Assembly (NCBI GenBank): GCA_050084515.1
Contig: CM114273.1
Coordinates: forward strand, 25,110,001-25,174,000
From: Blasia pusilla
Taxonomy: Eukaryota > Marchantiophyta > Marchantiopsida > Blasiales
Direction: 5' to 3'
Length of the DNA: 64,000 nucleotides
The notes under the pieces were generated by a model. It saw only the letters and a program-made list of their open reading frames with translations. It was not told the DNA's origin and searched no databases. A program made the position numbers and the translations under genes. Of the stretch, positions 9,960-19,500 are shown in pieces. How positions within the stretch are numbered: position 1 is the first letter of the stretch; the number at the start of each line of letters is the position of its first letter.

Positions 9960-10830
9960 TCATGGTCGAGCCCCATAAATAAATCTCACAGGAAACTGAC
10001 TCATACATCCATCCCCGGACTGCCAACCAGGTCTATAAGACGCTGTCTTAGTCCAGTAGTCCATCTGAAAACCCATCGGGTATAATACTGCTCCTCCAAC
10101 TAGTACATCATACAACTCGGCTGATGTGACCACTGCAGGTACTCCCAACCGGGAGCTATTCGTCGCATGATCTAGTCTCAATTATACAGACAACTTCTCC
10201 CGTGTCATGAATTGGGACTTATCATTGGCTCCTCCAAGTGATGTTTGAATCTAGAATGGGCAAGGCTCAAGCTCTGACCTCCGAATACCCGAACCAATAC
10301 ATGCCACCTTTCCCAACATCAAAGGTTGGGCACCAGAGTGTAACAAGACTCTATCTGGTCTATACACCTGTCCTGTAGGACTCACCAATTGGAATATCCC
10401 ACTTCGGTTGTCCAACATACATACACCAGGTGTAAGCCTCTCACGATCAATGGCTGGCATGGCTGGTAATGCATCCATCTTCGCCATTGCTGCCTGCCAA
10501 GTAGCATTGGTACTGAATGCTACACTTGACATAGAGGGTCGCTCCACCGCAACACCCTCATGCACCTTAGCATGTGTAGCAGTAACACCCCCACATTCAC
10601 ACAATGTGGCTGCTAGCTGAAATACAAGAGCTAAGTTAACTCCTAAAGCCATCAGCTCCGTGGCCAAAAACAATGGGGATCCCAACACTGAAGTTGCCAT
10701 TCGCAATACTGCACTGGGTGCTGCATCCGTGTCTACTACACACGATGTAGATGCCTCAGTCCCCATTGTAGGCTCAATAGGCTGCGTAGGAATCATGGAT
10801 GGAGTCCTAAGCACCTCAGACAACAAGAAT
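9960..10830 (-). pseudogene. Copy 1 aspartic protease region
   Basis: Two same-frame stretches (10251-10826 and 9960-10181). The retropepsin signature is seen at VLLHSGAQPLML, where the expected D-S-G-A is H-S-G-A. The catalytic Asp is therefore replaced by His in this copy. Downstream text includes YDVLVGGAVLYPMGF, which is shared with copy 2 and probably contains the second protease lobe. Upstream is about 120 residues shared with copy 2 (ATWQAAMAKMDALPAMP), between the Gag zinc knuckles and the protease. The family role is to cut Gag-Pol. This copy would lack activity. Confidence 0.7.
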
Positions 10831-11021
10831 GACTTGGGAAGCCTAGCCTGCCTCCCAGCCTCACCCCTCTATGGGTCCAACTCCAGAGTAGCACCACGTG
10901 GCTCTGACGCTTGAGTGGCTCCTCTCGTAACTGCAGCTGATGCCTCAACCTGTGTTGCACTTGCCATATAAGAGAGATCATTCCCTCCATAAGAGGTGGA
11001 AGTCCTTGCTCCCGAACCTGA

Positions 11022-11531
11022 TCAAAATCGGATACGACCATAGTAGTCAACCGCTCCAATCTGCTCAATCTGGCGGGGCATAGTTGACTCTGTCGTAGTG
11101 GTAGGGGTAGCCACCGTAGGCTCTCCAACCATTGGTCCACCTCTACCACCCCTACCATCCCTACCACCTCTACCACCTCGGCCTCTCGGAGCTACTCCAC
11201 CACGGCCGTGGCCTAATCTCAACTCTGGATGAAGATCAAAGCAACGCTCTCGAGGATGACCTGGTCTCCCGCAATGATCACACTGAGTTGGGGCCGACTG
11301 TGGCCCATCCTCCAAAGTCCGTCTCCCATCCTCTTGGGGACAAAACCTCCTAACATGATCACCTCCACATGTCCAACATGATATCCTTCTGTGGGGCAGC
11401 AAATGAAGGCAATGGTCTCTACGTAAGTGTCCCTCTAGGACCTGACTGAGGTCGTGTGTACCCCCCACGACTCCCACTACTACTACTACCACCCCCACTA
11501 CTAGGAGACTGTGAGATGGGCTGCTGAACAC
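11022..11531 (-). pseudogene. Copy 1 Gag nucleocapsid with two CCHC zinc knuckles
   Basis: A 169-codon stretch containing CWTCGGDHVRRFC and CDHCGRPGHPRERC, two CCHC knuckles about 27 residues apart, followed by a glycine/arginine-rich run (RGRGGRGGRDGRGGRGG) typical of RNA binding. It is in the same frame as the protease and methyltransferase. TGA after RIRF and a TAG a little further on separate it from the protease stretch. It corresponds to the nucleocapsid part of Gag. Confidence 0.85.
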
Positions 11532-11648
11532 GAGAAGTAGTAGTTGTATCCCTACTGAATGCGGATGTCACCACTCTCTCCTTCACCATGTTAAGCTTAA
11601 TCTTCTCAAATAGACCAAACACATGGGTCAGTGTGGGTGAATCATCAC

Positions 11649-12493
11649 TCATAAGAGTAGCATCACGTACCGTACGGCGTAACTCTCTGTCCAAGATCCC
11701 ATATCAAAATCGATCGCTCGAGCCTCGCCACACCCACAGGTAATCGAAATCAAGCGTCGCATACGAGTGTATGCCTCACGAAGACTCTCACCAGTCTTTC
11801 GCTCAAATTCCCGAAGACTCCTCAACTTCTCTGTCTTCACTCCCTGATAGTTCTTCTTCAACCTCTTGAAGAACTCTGCAACTGGGCAGAATGATGGTGG
11901 GGCACTAGTACCTCCACTAGTACCCCCACTGGTACCTCCATGGGTACCTCCACTCTGGCTCGTACTCGTACCACTCAACGTCGGGCTGGCTGGCATAGTA
12001 TGAGCACTACTACCAATACCATCATGGGTGATACACACATAGCCTGGAGACCAATATTGTCTCCACGCCTCAATCTCAGCAGCATGGTCCTTCCTAAACT
12101 CATGGTAATCATCCATGGGTGGTCCCTCCAAGTGCTGAAATAACCCCTTCCAAGCCAAGAGGGTGTAAACAACGTGGCGTTCCGCAACATCTGCATATCA
12201 CACCACGTATCAAACTCCTGCATGAAGTCCTCCAACTCAATGGTGCCCACTGCACCCGAATATCGTCGAGGGCCCTTCATGGCCCCATATATCCCGTCCA
12301 TGTCCCAAATCAATGGAGCTACAACACTCGATAATAACGTAGAAGACTCGGTGTTTGGAATACCCTCGTCCTCCTCTTCATCAACCGTCGGAAGTGGAAA
12401 AGGTAGCCGATACCTCAATCCACTCCGTGTTAAACCACCACTGTCCGCATCACAGTCCCCAACTAGACCACCAGACAGCTCCGTGATGACCAA
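11649..12493 (-). pseudogene. Copy 1 Gag N-terminal and capsid region
   Basis: Two overlapping stretches in different frames (11975-12493 and 11649-12158) give the N-terminal Gag. The first contains an acidic N-terminus and then FMQEFDTWCDMQ, a gag-like helix. The second contains FFKRLKKNYQGV, LREFERKTGESLREAYTRMRRL and a Gly/Thr-rich tandem (GGTSGGTSGGTS, about 11.90-11.95 kb). Segments ESLREAYTRMRRL and LRRTVRD fit the retrotransposon gag helical region. A frameshift lies near 12.1 kb and a further shift near 11.69 kb leads into 11419-11694. This gag is missing from copy 2. Confidence 0.65.
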
Positions 12494-13890
12494 CGTCGAT
12501 GCCGCACCACCACCAAATTACCACCACTAAGTAACCAAGTGACGTCGATGTCGCTGTACTATTCTAGCTCTACTAGCTATGGGTGTAGGCAACCTAATCT
12601 GTCATTACCACAAGAAGCCTCCCACGGTCTACTGGTCATCATACCAGCCTCACTACCGGTAGCACATAGGAGTAACACTACTCTGGAAATCAGCGTCAAC
12701 CCTAACAATGGGCGCGCAAGCAAGAATCATCTATGGAGGGGATCCAAACACAGAAGTCCAACGACAACCCTCCAATCGCAAATGGAAATCAAGGTAACAC
12801 AATCCACCAAAAGTGGCGCCCCTTGAATTCACATAACCCACCACACAATTCTAATGCAATAGCTACTCCGCCGCTGGTCGATGACGTGCTAGTCACACTC
12901 GTAGCACCTGAAAATATCACCTCCATGGAGAGGCTACACCGTACTATGCGCCATAGGTCCATCAACCAAAAACCCGAGATGCATAAAGCACTTAACACAT
13001 CTCCGAACAACACCAAATGAGCCACACTAGTGTGTATACTAGCATAGTTAAGAACTCAGCAGTTAAGCGTCCTCCAGGCAGAATAGCCCAAAGATGGGTG
13101 ACCAGTTATGCAACACTCAACTCACAAATCCTACAAAAACTGCCTCACGCCCAAGCAAGCAAGCTTCCTTGCTTGCTCCTTGCTCCTTACTCCGCCTCTC
13201 ACGCCCACTCGCTCCGACCTACCACGAGTTGCCTCGAAGCCTCAAAATGCTCGAGATATGCCCCGCTCGCCATGCTTCGCTATGGAGAGAGGCCCAACCA
13301 AGTAGCCCCCAACGGGATAGGCATCTCCAACAACGGACGAATCAAAAATCCTTGACTGAAATTGAATATGTTTCAACCAGAATTCAACGGACCACCATAG
13401 CTATCTCTCCACAAAAAATCAGCTACAACCGAGCTCTGTACTCCGAGCTAAATATAAGACAAACTTGCTGTCCATACTCCTCCATAATCAGAAATCCGTA
13501 ACGCTCCACACACTCAAGCAGATAGCTTCACATGAGATCACAATAAAAGTAGCAATAGGAACCTCTCACCCGATGTGGATGAACTTCAACAGAGCTCCCG
13601 CACTCCAAGCTCTCCACATCAGAAAACCGTCTTTAATTCTTTAATTCTCCACACAAACCAGAATCTTCAATCCTTGATAACTTCCAACTCCCTTGACGAA
13701 ATCCAGCGATCTAAAGCGCGTTGGAAAGCTCTCAGCAAGGCGCTTCTTTCCCAACCAACCACTCACCAGATTCCCACCTCCAACATAGGCCACAAGCCAC
13801 GAATATCCACGGTTGAGTACACAATCAGCCCTAACCAGATCCTACTGATCCACAATCAAAGCTACCATTGATCTACTCTATTTCTTTGAG
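12494..13890 (-). other. Copy 1 untranslated leader
   Basis: About 1.4 kb between the Gag start and module A1 with no conserved ORF. It holds the 5S-like module at 13035-13112 and a perfect 10-bp hairpin with a 4-base loop at 13154-13177. At 13.85-13.89 kb, next to A1, the element strand reads ATGGTAGCTTTG. This is faintly like a damaged methionine-tRNA primer site, but I do not rely on it. Confidence 0.5.
13035..13112 (+). ncRNA. 5S rRNA-derived module inside the copy 1 leader
   Basis: The plus strand contains AGCAGTTAAGCGT followed 23 bases later by GATGGGTGACC, with GAACTC just before. These match the internal control region of plant 5S rRNA (box A region AGTTAAGCGTGC and box C region GGATGGGTGACC) in the right order and spacing. 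The 5-prime third of 5S is not clearly present. It runs antisense to the retroelement. Cassandra TRIM elements of plants carry a 5S-derived promoter in their LTRs, so a nested or captured Cassandra-like piece is one explanation. It is not a functional rRNA gene. Confidence 0.75.
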
Positions 13891-14253
13891 TGAAATCCGT
13901 GAAATACCTACTGTCATAAAACACGTATAGAATCACATACAATCGAGCCAAACCCACTCCACGATGAGAGAATCCAGGTTGAAGGTTGCGGGAACCACCA
14001 TAACCAAGAGCTCTACTCACTACCAAGGCTAACTCCCAACGCAAAAAGCTCAACTCAAAGAACTAATTGTTCTTTGAGTCCACACTATATCCTCCAACCT
14101 AAGAGCGGGCCCTACTGGAAAAGTCACCCTCAATTGAGTAATCCCCAACCCTATGTATGAAACCGCATATCTACCTGGACACTACGGCCCTACATAAGGT
14201 ATGGCCTCTACTAGCACACTATACTCTACGACATAATCCGTATGGTCATGACA
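13891..14253 (-). repeat. Module A1 of copy 1 (363 bp)
   Basis: Partner of 4645-5012, starting TGAAATCCG and ending GTCATGACA. Unlike the left copy it is not flanked by module B on either side. The match extends two further bases (GC) beyond 14253 and then stops exactly where module B begins in the left arrangement. Confidence 0.85.
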
Positions 14254-15690
14254 GCCTCTAGCGTCAACGTCCCCCCATAGCTTGAGCCCCCAATAAAAGC
14301 CGATTTGCTTGGGCATGCTACAAAGCTATGGAGACCTGTTACCTACAGTAAAGAATCGTAATAGCTAAGGAAAACCCATTTTTTGATTGGAGATGGTGAG
14401 TGCAATCCGTAAGGAACAAGTTAAAGCTCTCCCCCATAACCCCATACATCTATATGGTTAGGGGGACGAATCGATATCATCATGAAATCGACAATAGAGA
14501 TGGATTGTCTTCACCGCCACTCCTTGTAACAATCTTCTTTGTGCCACCACATGAGAGAAGACAATATTGCAAAGAATACTCTTATAATTTTATGAATCAG
14601 TCCAAAAATATTGAAAAAGTGGCTTAGTAGAAAAATCAAAAGCAAAATCTTGGGGGCCAAACCCCTTGCCGGGTCTAATAACTCGATGATTGAAAAACGC
14701 CATGACGCGCAAGGGACCTTTACGGGCACTGTTAGGCCCTGTCGTAACGGATTGCGAGAAGCTCCCATCCGGAGTCCCATGTTGAAAACGTTTTTCTCAT
14801 TACCGCTGGGTTGCCGCTTAGATACGGCGGTCCATGCCGCCATCCATACCCAGCCATTCCGAGAAATCCGTGCCGCGTGGCATGAATAATGAAGGCAAGC
14901 GGAAAACGATTAGCAAAACTCCGGATCGTAATCTTGCTAAGCCCCAGTTTGGCGTCGCGGGCGAACCCGCGCCTAAAATCATTCGACGCAGGAAGAAAAC
15001 GGCGTCGTCTAGACGGAATAATGGCGACCTCTTCGACCTGACTGGTTACCGGTAGAAAACCAAAGCAGTTTGGCTACCGGCCAGTGACTTCATTATTTCG
15101 AGTCGCCGCGCCTTGCCCGCACTCCATGGGTCACAAGCCTCTCTCCCGCCGCAGCCCGCTATCATCCAAGGGAGCGGGCCAAGCGGAAGGCGCAAGAGAG
15201 AGAGAGAAGTACGCGGTGTCTGCCTGCGGGCTTGCGGAGGACGGGTAATGGCTATCAGTACTCGTTAAGCTGGCTATTCGCTAGACAATCACCGGTGCTG
15301 AATTAGCTGTGTGTTGGTAATCGGTGGAAGCCTGCGAAGTAAGAAATGGCACGCAGGCTCGTGAGAACCATGCACTCCAGAGTCTTGCGAGTCGCGAAGA
15401 GGTCTATTGCTGCGCAGATCCCGTCACAAGCTGGAAATAGATGCGGACTGTTCATCCAGCGCCTATCCAGAAAGCACTAAATCCGTGCGGGTAAGACATG
15501 TAAATCTGTGAGAGTTGCAATTAGTTAGTGCAGGGGTATGTCCAGGAGGAATATGCTGCGATAGCCCGCGATGAAGTCGACTTGTGGTCAGGACTCGGGA
15601 TGGTTCGGTGTACAGCCTGGAGAGGAATTTGTTCGCGAGGGCTGTTGTGGTGCATGGGAGATACGGGTTGGATTAAAGTATAAATATGCC
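14254..15690. other. Unassigned, locally GC-rich interval
   Basis: No protein family recognised. From about 14.63 kb the composition shifts to a GC-rich, organelle- or bacterial-looking texture up to roughly 15.6 kb. Two short overlapping plus-strand ORFs are present (14611-14889, 92 codons; 14834-15055, 73 codons, very basic C-terminus with IIRRRKKTASSRRNN). A short stem (CCGGTAG pairing with CTACCGG) lies at about 15.05-15.10 kb. An insertion of organellar DNA is possible but not shown. Confidence 0.3.
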
Positions 15691-16525
15691 GACCGCGTAA
15701 GGTGAAGGAAGTGCGAAGGTAGCCAGACGAGAATCAGTCGTAGAACCAGCGAAAGTACGCCAGAGTTTACGAAGTCGAAAATACGGCAGGAGCTTACACA
15801 GGGTGTGAATCTGCGAATCGTTTTGTGCTTTTTGCATAGTCACAAGTGTGAAGGATCTGTGGAGAGTTCTTGTCCCTCTTAGAACGGAGCGGGTCGGAGA
15901 AGCTTGCTGCCAGGCCCGTCTTGTGGTGCTTTGTGAACGCCATTTCTCGCCTTCTTGACAGATTCTCACACATAGAAGCGCGCGCTCTCAGACACGGGAG
16001 AGAGAGAGGGAACGAGAACGAGAACGAGAACCAGATGTGTTTCGCCACAGTTTAGGTGGTCGGGGATCGGAGGAGTGGCTGAGCAGCCATCGATAGCTGC
16101 TCTTTGTAGTTAAGTGAATACTGTAGAGCCAGTGCGAAGTTCTTGAGATTGCTTCTGAAATCTTGTGCGCGTGCACATGGTGAAAGTGGGTGCCGTAAGT
16201 AGTTTTGTTCTTGCGGAGGTTGGATGTTAGAGGGGCTCAGCAGTTGGTAGTCTTCGGCGGAGAAGAGGTGACAAGGTGGCCTCGAGTATATAAACACGTT
16301 TGAGCCGGGGTAAGTGTGCTGTGATAGGAGACGAGGAGGTTGTCGAGGCTCTGAGCGGACCTTCACGAAAGTGGACGTCGGGAAACGAGAGGATGAGGGA
16401 TTGGGATGTTGCGCTCTTGTAAGAGCTGGTACTACCCATTGGCTTGCGCGAATTTTATATAAGCATTTTTTCGAAGAGAAGACATATACAACTTCAGACC
16501 ATCGTCTACAGGACCCAAGGATTTC
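15691..16525 (+). promoter_or_regulatory. Kinase upstream region
   Basis: The region contains no convincing ORF of its own. TATATAA-type words occur at about 16287-16294 and 16456-16463, the second only 63 bases before the chosen ATG. A hexanucleotide GAACGA run is at 16.01-16.03 kb and short GA runs lie nearby. Either TATA could be used. I cannot place the transcription start from sequence alone. Confidence 0.35.
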
Positions 16526-19500
16526 ATGATTTCGCCCACTGACTTGAATGGCTGCTTCGTGGGATCCGAATGCATGGATACAAGTATGAACAATGGCGGA
16601 AGTCAAGCGGAGTGGCAGAGCTCCTGGCCTCCTATTAGCAGTGCCAGTCCGGTACTTTCGTCCTCCCGAACGGGAAGTCGGGCGAAATCACCTCCTCTTC
16701 CCAAGAAGCTGTTCCATTCGATTTCAGCTCATATCCGGCGTTCGTTCAGTAGCATGGGCAGTGCCTGGGCATTTTCTGAGAATGGGAAGAGAGGTTCCTC
16801 ACTAACCTATTCGCACGAGGAAAGTGTGGAGAGCAAGGTGATGCAAGTCATCGACAAGGTTCGGGCTTGTGGTCACCCGGAGGAAATTTGTGTCGAGCTT
16901 CGAAACCATTTTGCCCGACTGCCAGCGAGGTGAGTTATCTGTCAACATTGTACGTGCACGTTTGTAACGTTTTTCGTCGAGGTATCTTTCACTCATTCGG
17001 TGCTAGAATTGAGGTTGACAGCGTCGTTCTGAGCTCTATTGTACTCGGTCCTTCAAACTTCATTTGTTGGGAACTAAACAGGTATGTTGTAGTCCACGCG
17101 GAATTTACACTCCGAAACAGAAGCGTTTCCAGGTCTTTTTTTCACATCCCAGCTGGATTAATGGAAAGAAAGCACAAGAGTGAGAGAAGTGGCGAAGTTG
17201 AGGACTAAAGAGTAGAGCACGCAGGGTACAGGTACTGAGATGTGAAATAAAACTTGTAGTCTAGTGTCACAAGTTGGCACGCCTGTTCAGAATGTTTGGA
17301 GCAGTGCCAGTAGTTTTAGATTCCTGACCACCAGAAAGAAGTCTGGTCTCCCATCTCCTTACCTGCCTTGCGCAATGACCACCCGAGAAATGCTTTATTG
17401 GGTGTAGACTCGGCGTTGTCTGAACCATATGGTGACTCTCAAACCTTCTCAGTAACACATCGCGGGTTCGTCAGGGCCAGTCGCACTGTGTCCTCAGTTC
17501 AGTTATACACTCTTAGTCGTTTTATGCTCCAAGGCGCGAACTGCAAGGGATGGCTTCGGATTATAGCGCATCACACCCTTTTTGTCTGATTGAAACATGT
17601 TGACATTGAAGTGAACGGGTAGAGTGTTGAAGGATTTGTTGTCCAGCAGAGATCAGTTTGCAACGTGTTTCTTCTTCAATTACAAAAATGTTGAAGGAAC
17701 ATGTCTGTAATTGAAGACGCATTGGCTCCCTTGTGGTGGGACTTAGCTTTTGGAATGAGAGGCCACTTGGACTGATTGATTGGTAGCAACTTAGGTTTGT
17801 GTCTGATAGGTCCTAGCTTCATAGCTCAATTCTTGGTGCAGCTTCGGGTATGGAAGTATCTGACTCCTTCAACGTGAGTGGTTTGCAGATACACTCTGAA
17901 CATTGATGCACAGAGGCACGAAGATGTACTGTTACACATGAACCTGCTCCGTGATGCGTGGAAGGTTGAATCATGTATCAGAACTAATCAGACTAGTTCA
18001 TATCCCCTGCCTCAAGTGCATGTGCGAAAGGTCCAATTAGTTTCAGGAGCATCTTGGTTTGACACAGGGGACACTGTAAGTGGAGAACTATGTAGCGCAG
18101 TTGCCATCCCTAAAATTCCAAAGCCTGCTTTTGGATCAAACACGAATCTTGCAGGCTTAATTGTCGGGAGTCCCAGAGTTCATCCATCATCTGTTCATGC
18201 AAGGTCTCAATCTACCCCTTCACCTGTGCCAGGATCCATAAAAACTTTTACCCCTCCTAACCCTGAAACCATCCCCCCACCTACCTTTGGATTGTTTGTC
18301 AATCCCTCAGAAATGGAGGATGAGAGTGATCATGAGGATTCTTATGGATACGAAATCACTCTGGCCACATCAGATAGGCGTGGTCTTCTTAAGATTTTTA
18401 CTAATGCGCTTGGAAATCTTTCCCTGGACTTGAATATCAAGGTATGTACTTGTTCCTAATGAGCGTTTTACTGTTTTCTTGTGGTTTGTGTGAGAAATAG
18501 AGTGGTAGCTTTAGGCTTGGCGAGGAATAAATTTCATGTTGTTGGCCAGAACATGACAAATCCCTAGTTTTCTCATGGAGATATTGACACTTGCCTCTAC
18601 TACCAAATAAGTCTTGTCTCCTGTGATATGCGGAACTAATGATAGTTCAGGATATCCATGCTTGTATGATGACTTCGAGCATGAAATTCATTCCACTGGT
18701 TAGGCTGAGGACTGCAGTTTAGGTAGTGCACATTTGTATGCCCAAGTAATAATGGCATTGTCTCAGCATATTCCCTCTGTAAGCTTATTTTTCGAAGTTT
18801 GTCTGGGATGTCAGTTGGTTTGTGTCCTGATGATGGGTGTTGTTTCTTATCAGGAGGCGCATGTTTTTAGTACAAATGATGGAATGGCGCTGGAGGTCTT
18901 TGTTGTGGAAGGATGGGCTGGCAGTGAGGTTTGTCCCGAGTTTGTGCTGTTCGTATGTCTGTAGATTGGGAGTCGTCGTGGGTTGTGAGGGTAGATGTGA
19001 ACTATAGTATCCTCCAGATAGTAACAGGACTCATTGGAGTTTATTGATTTCAAGAGCTGAGGAATGGTGTGTCTCAGGGTCTTGATAGTTGGGATGGCCT
19101 TGACTGAGTGTTGTAGAAAAGTGACTGCCTTGGGCGTTTATGGTTAGGTGTTGTCATATCATGGGTACATGTTTGCACTCTTTCAATACTGTAGTCCACC
19201 ACATGAATTCTCTGTGACTATTCTGAACCGTGTGTTAGGTATGAACACTATACATGTTGTGGAAATGGATACTGTCCGCAGTGGAATTGGTTCTTCCATG
19301 GAAGCTTCCCACCTTAAGCCAGATTGATAATTGTGGATGATCATGTCTGGGGTGATAAGCAACCTATTTCAGATTCTCTCTATCATCATGCAATGTTTAG
19401 ATAGCCTTGTATTTTGGGTTGAGTTGACATGATTACACTTGCACCATGTCAGCCTGAAGAGTTAAAGCAAGCAATTCTCGAAGTTCTCAGCAAGCAACTC

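Larger units (their letters stand above)
4534..14255 (-). mobile_element. Retroelement copy 1: Ty3/gypsy-type with DNMT3-like and PHD domains
   Basis: A 9.7-kb element on the minus strand. Coding order is gag with two CCHC knuckles, aspartic protease, cytosine-5 DNA methyltransferase, reverse transcriptase, RNase H, integrase and PHD finger. From the zinc knuckles through RT (about 11.5 to 7.4 kb) the pieces lie in one reading frame interrupted by stops, except that methyltransferase motifs IX-X are in a shifted frame. This indicates an ancestral single Gag-Pol reading frame. End repeats are unusual: module A occurs at both ends (4645-5012 and 13891-14253), while module B (4534-4644 and 5015-5120) flanks only the low-coordinate A. 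The 4-bp GCCT abuts both outer ends (4530-4533 and 14254-14257) and may be a target duplication. The copy is inactive because of stops, frameshifts and active-site changes. Confidence 0.85.

Noticed and set aside
13035-13112. Functional 5S rRNA gene
   Set aside because: The first third of 5S is not recognisable and many positions differ, so it is only a derived module.
13840-13890. Methionine-tRNA primer-binding site for copy 1
   Set aside because: Only TGGTAGCTTTG-like text remains; the match is too short and not adjacent to a proven LTR end.
4534-14255. Bacterial restriction-modification methyltransferase or contamination
   Set aside because: The domain is embedded in-frame between retroelement protease and RT in two copies, and its post-ENV region resembles eukaryotic DNMT3.
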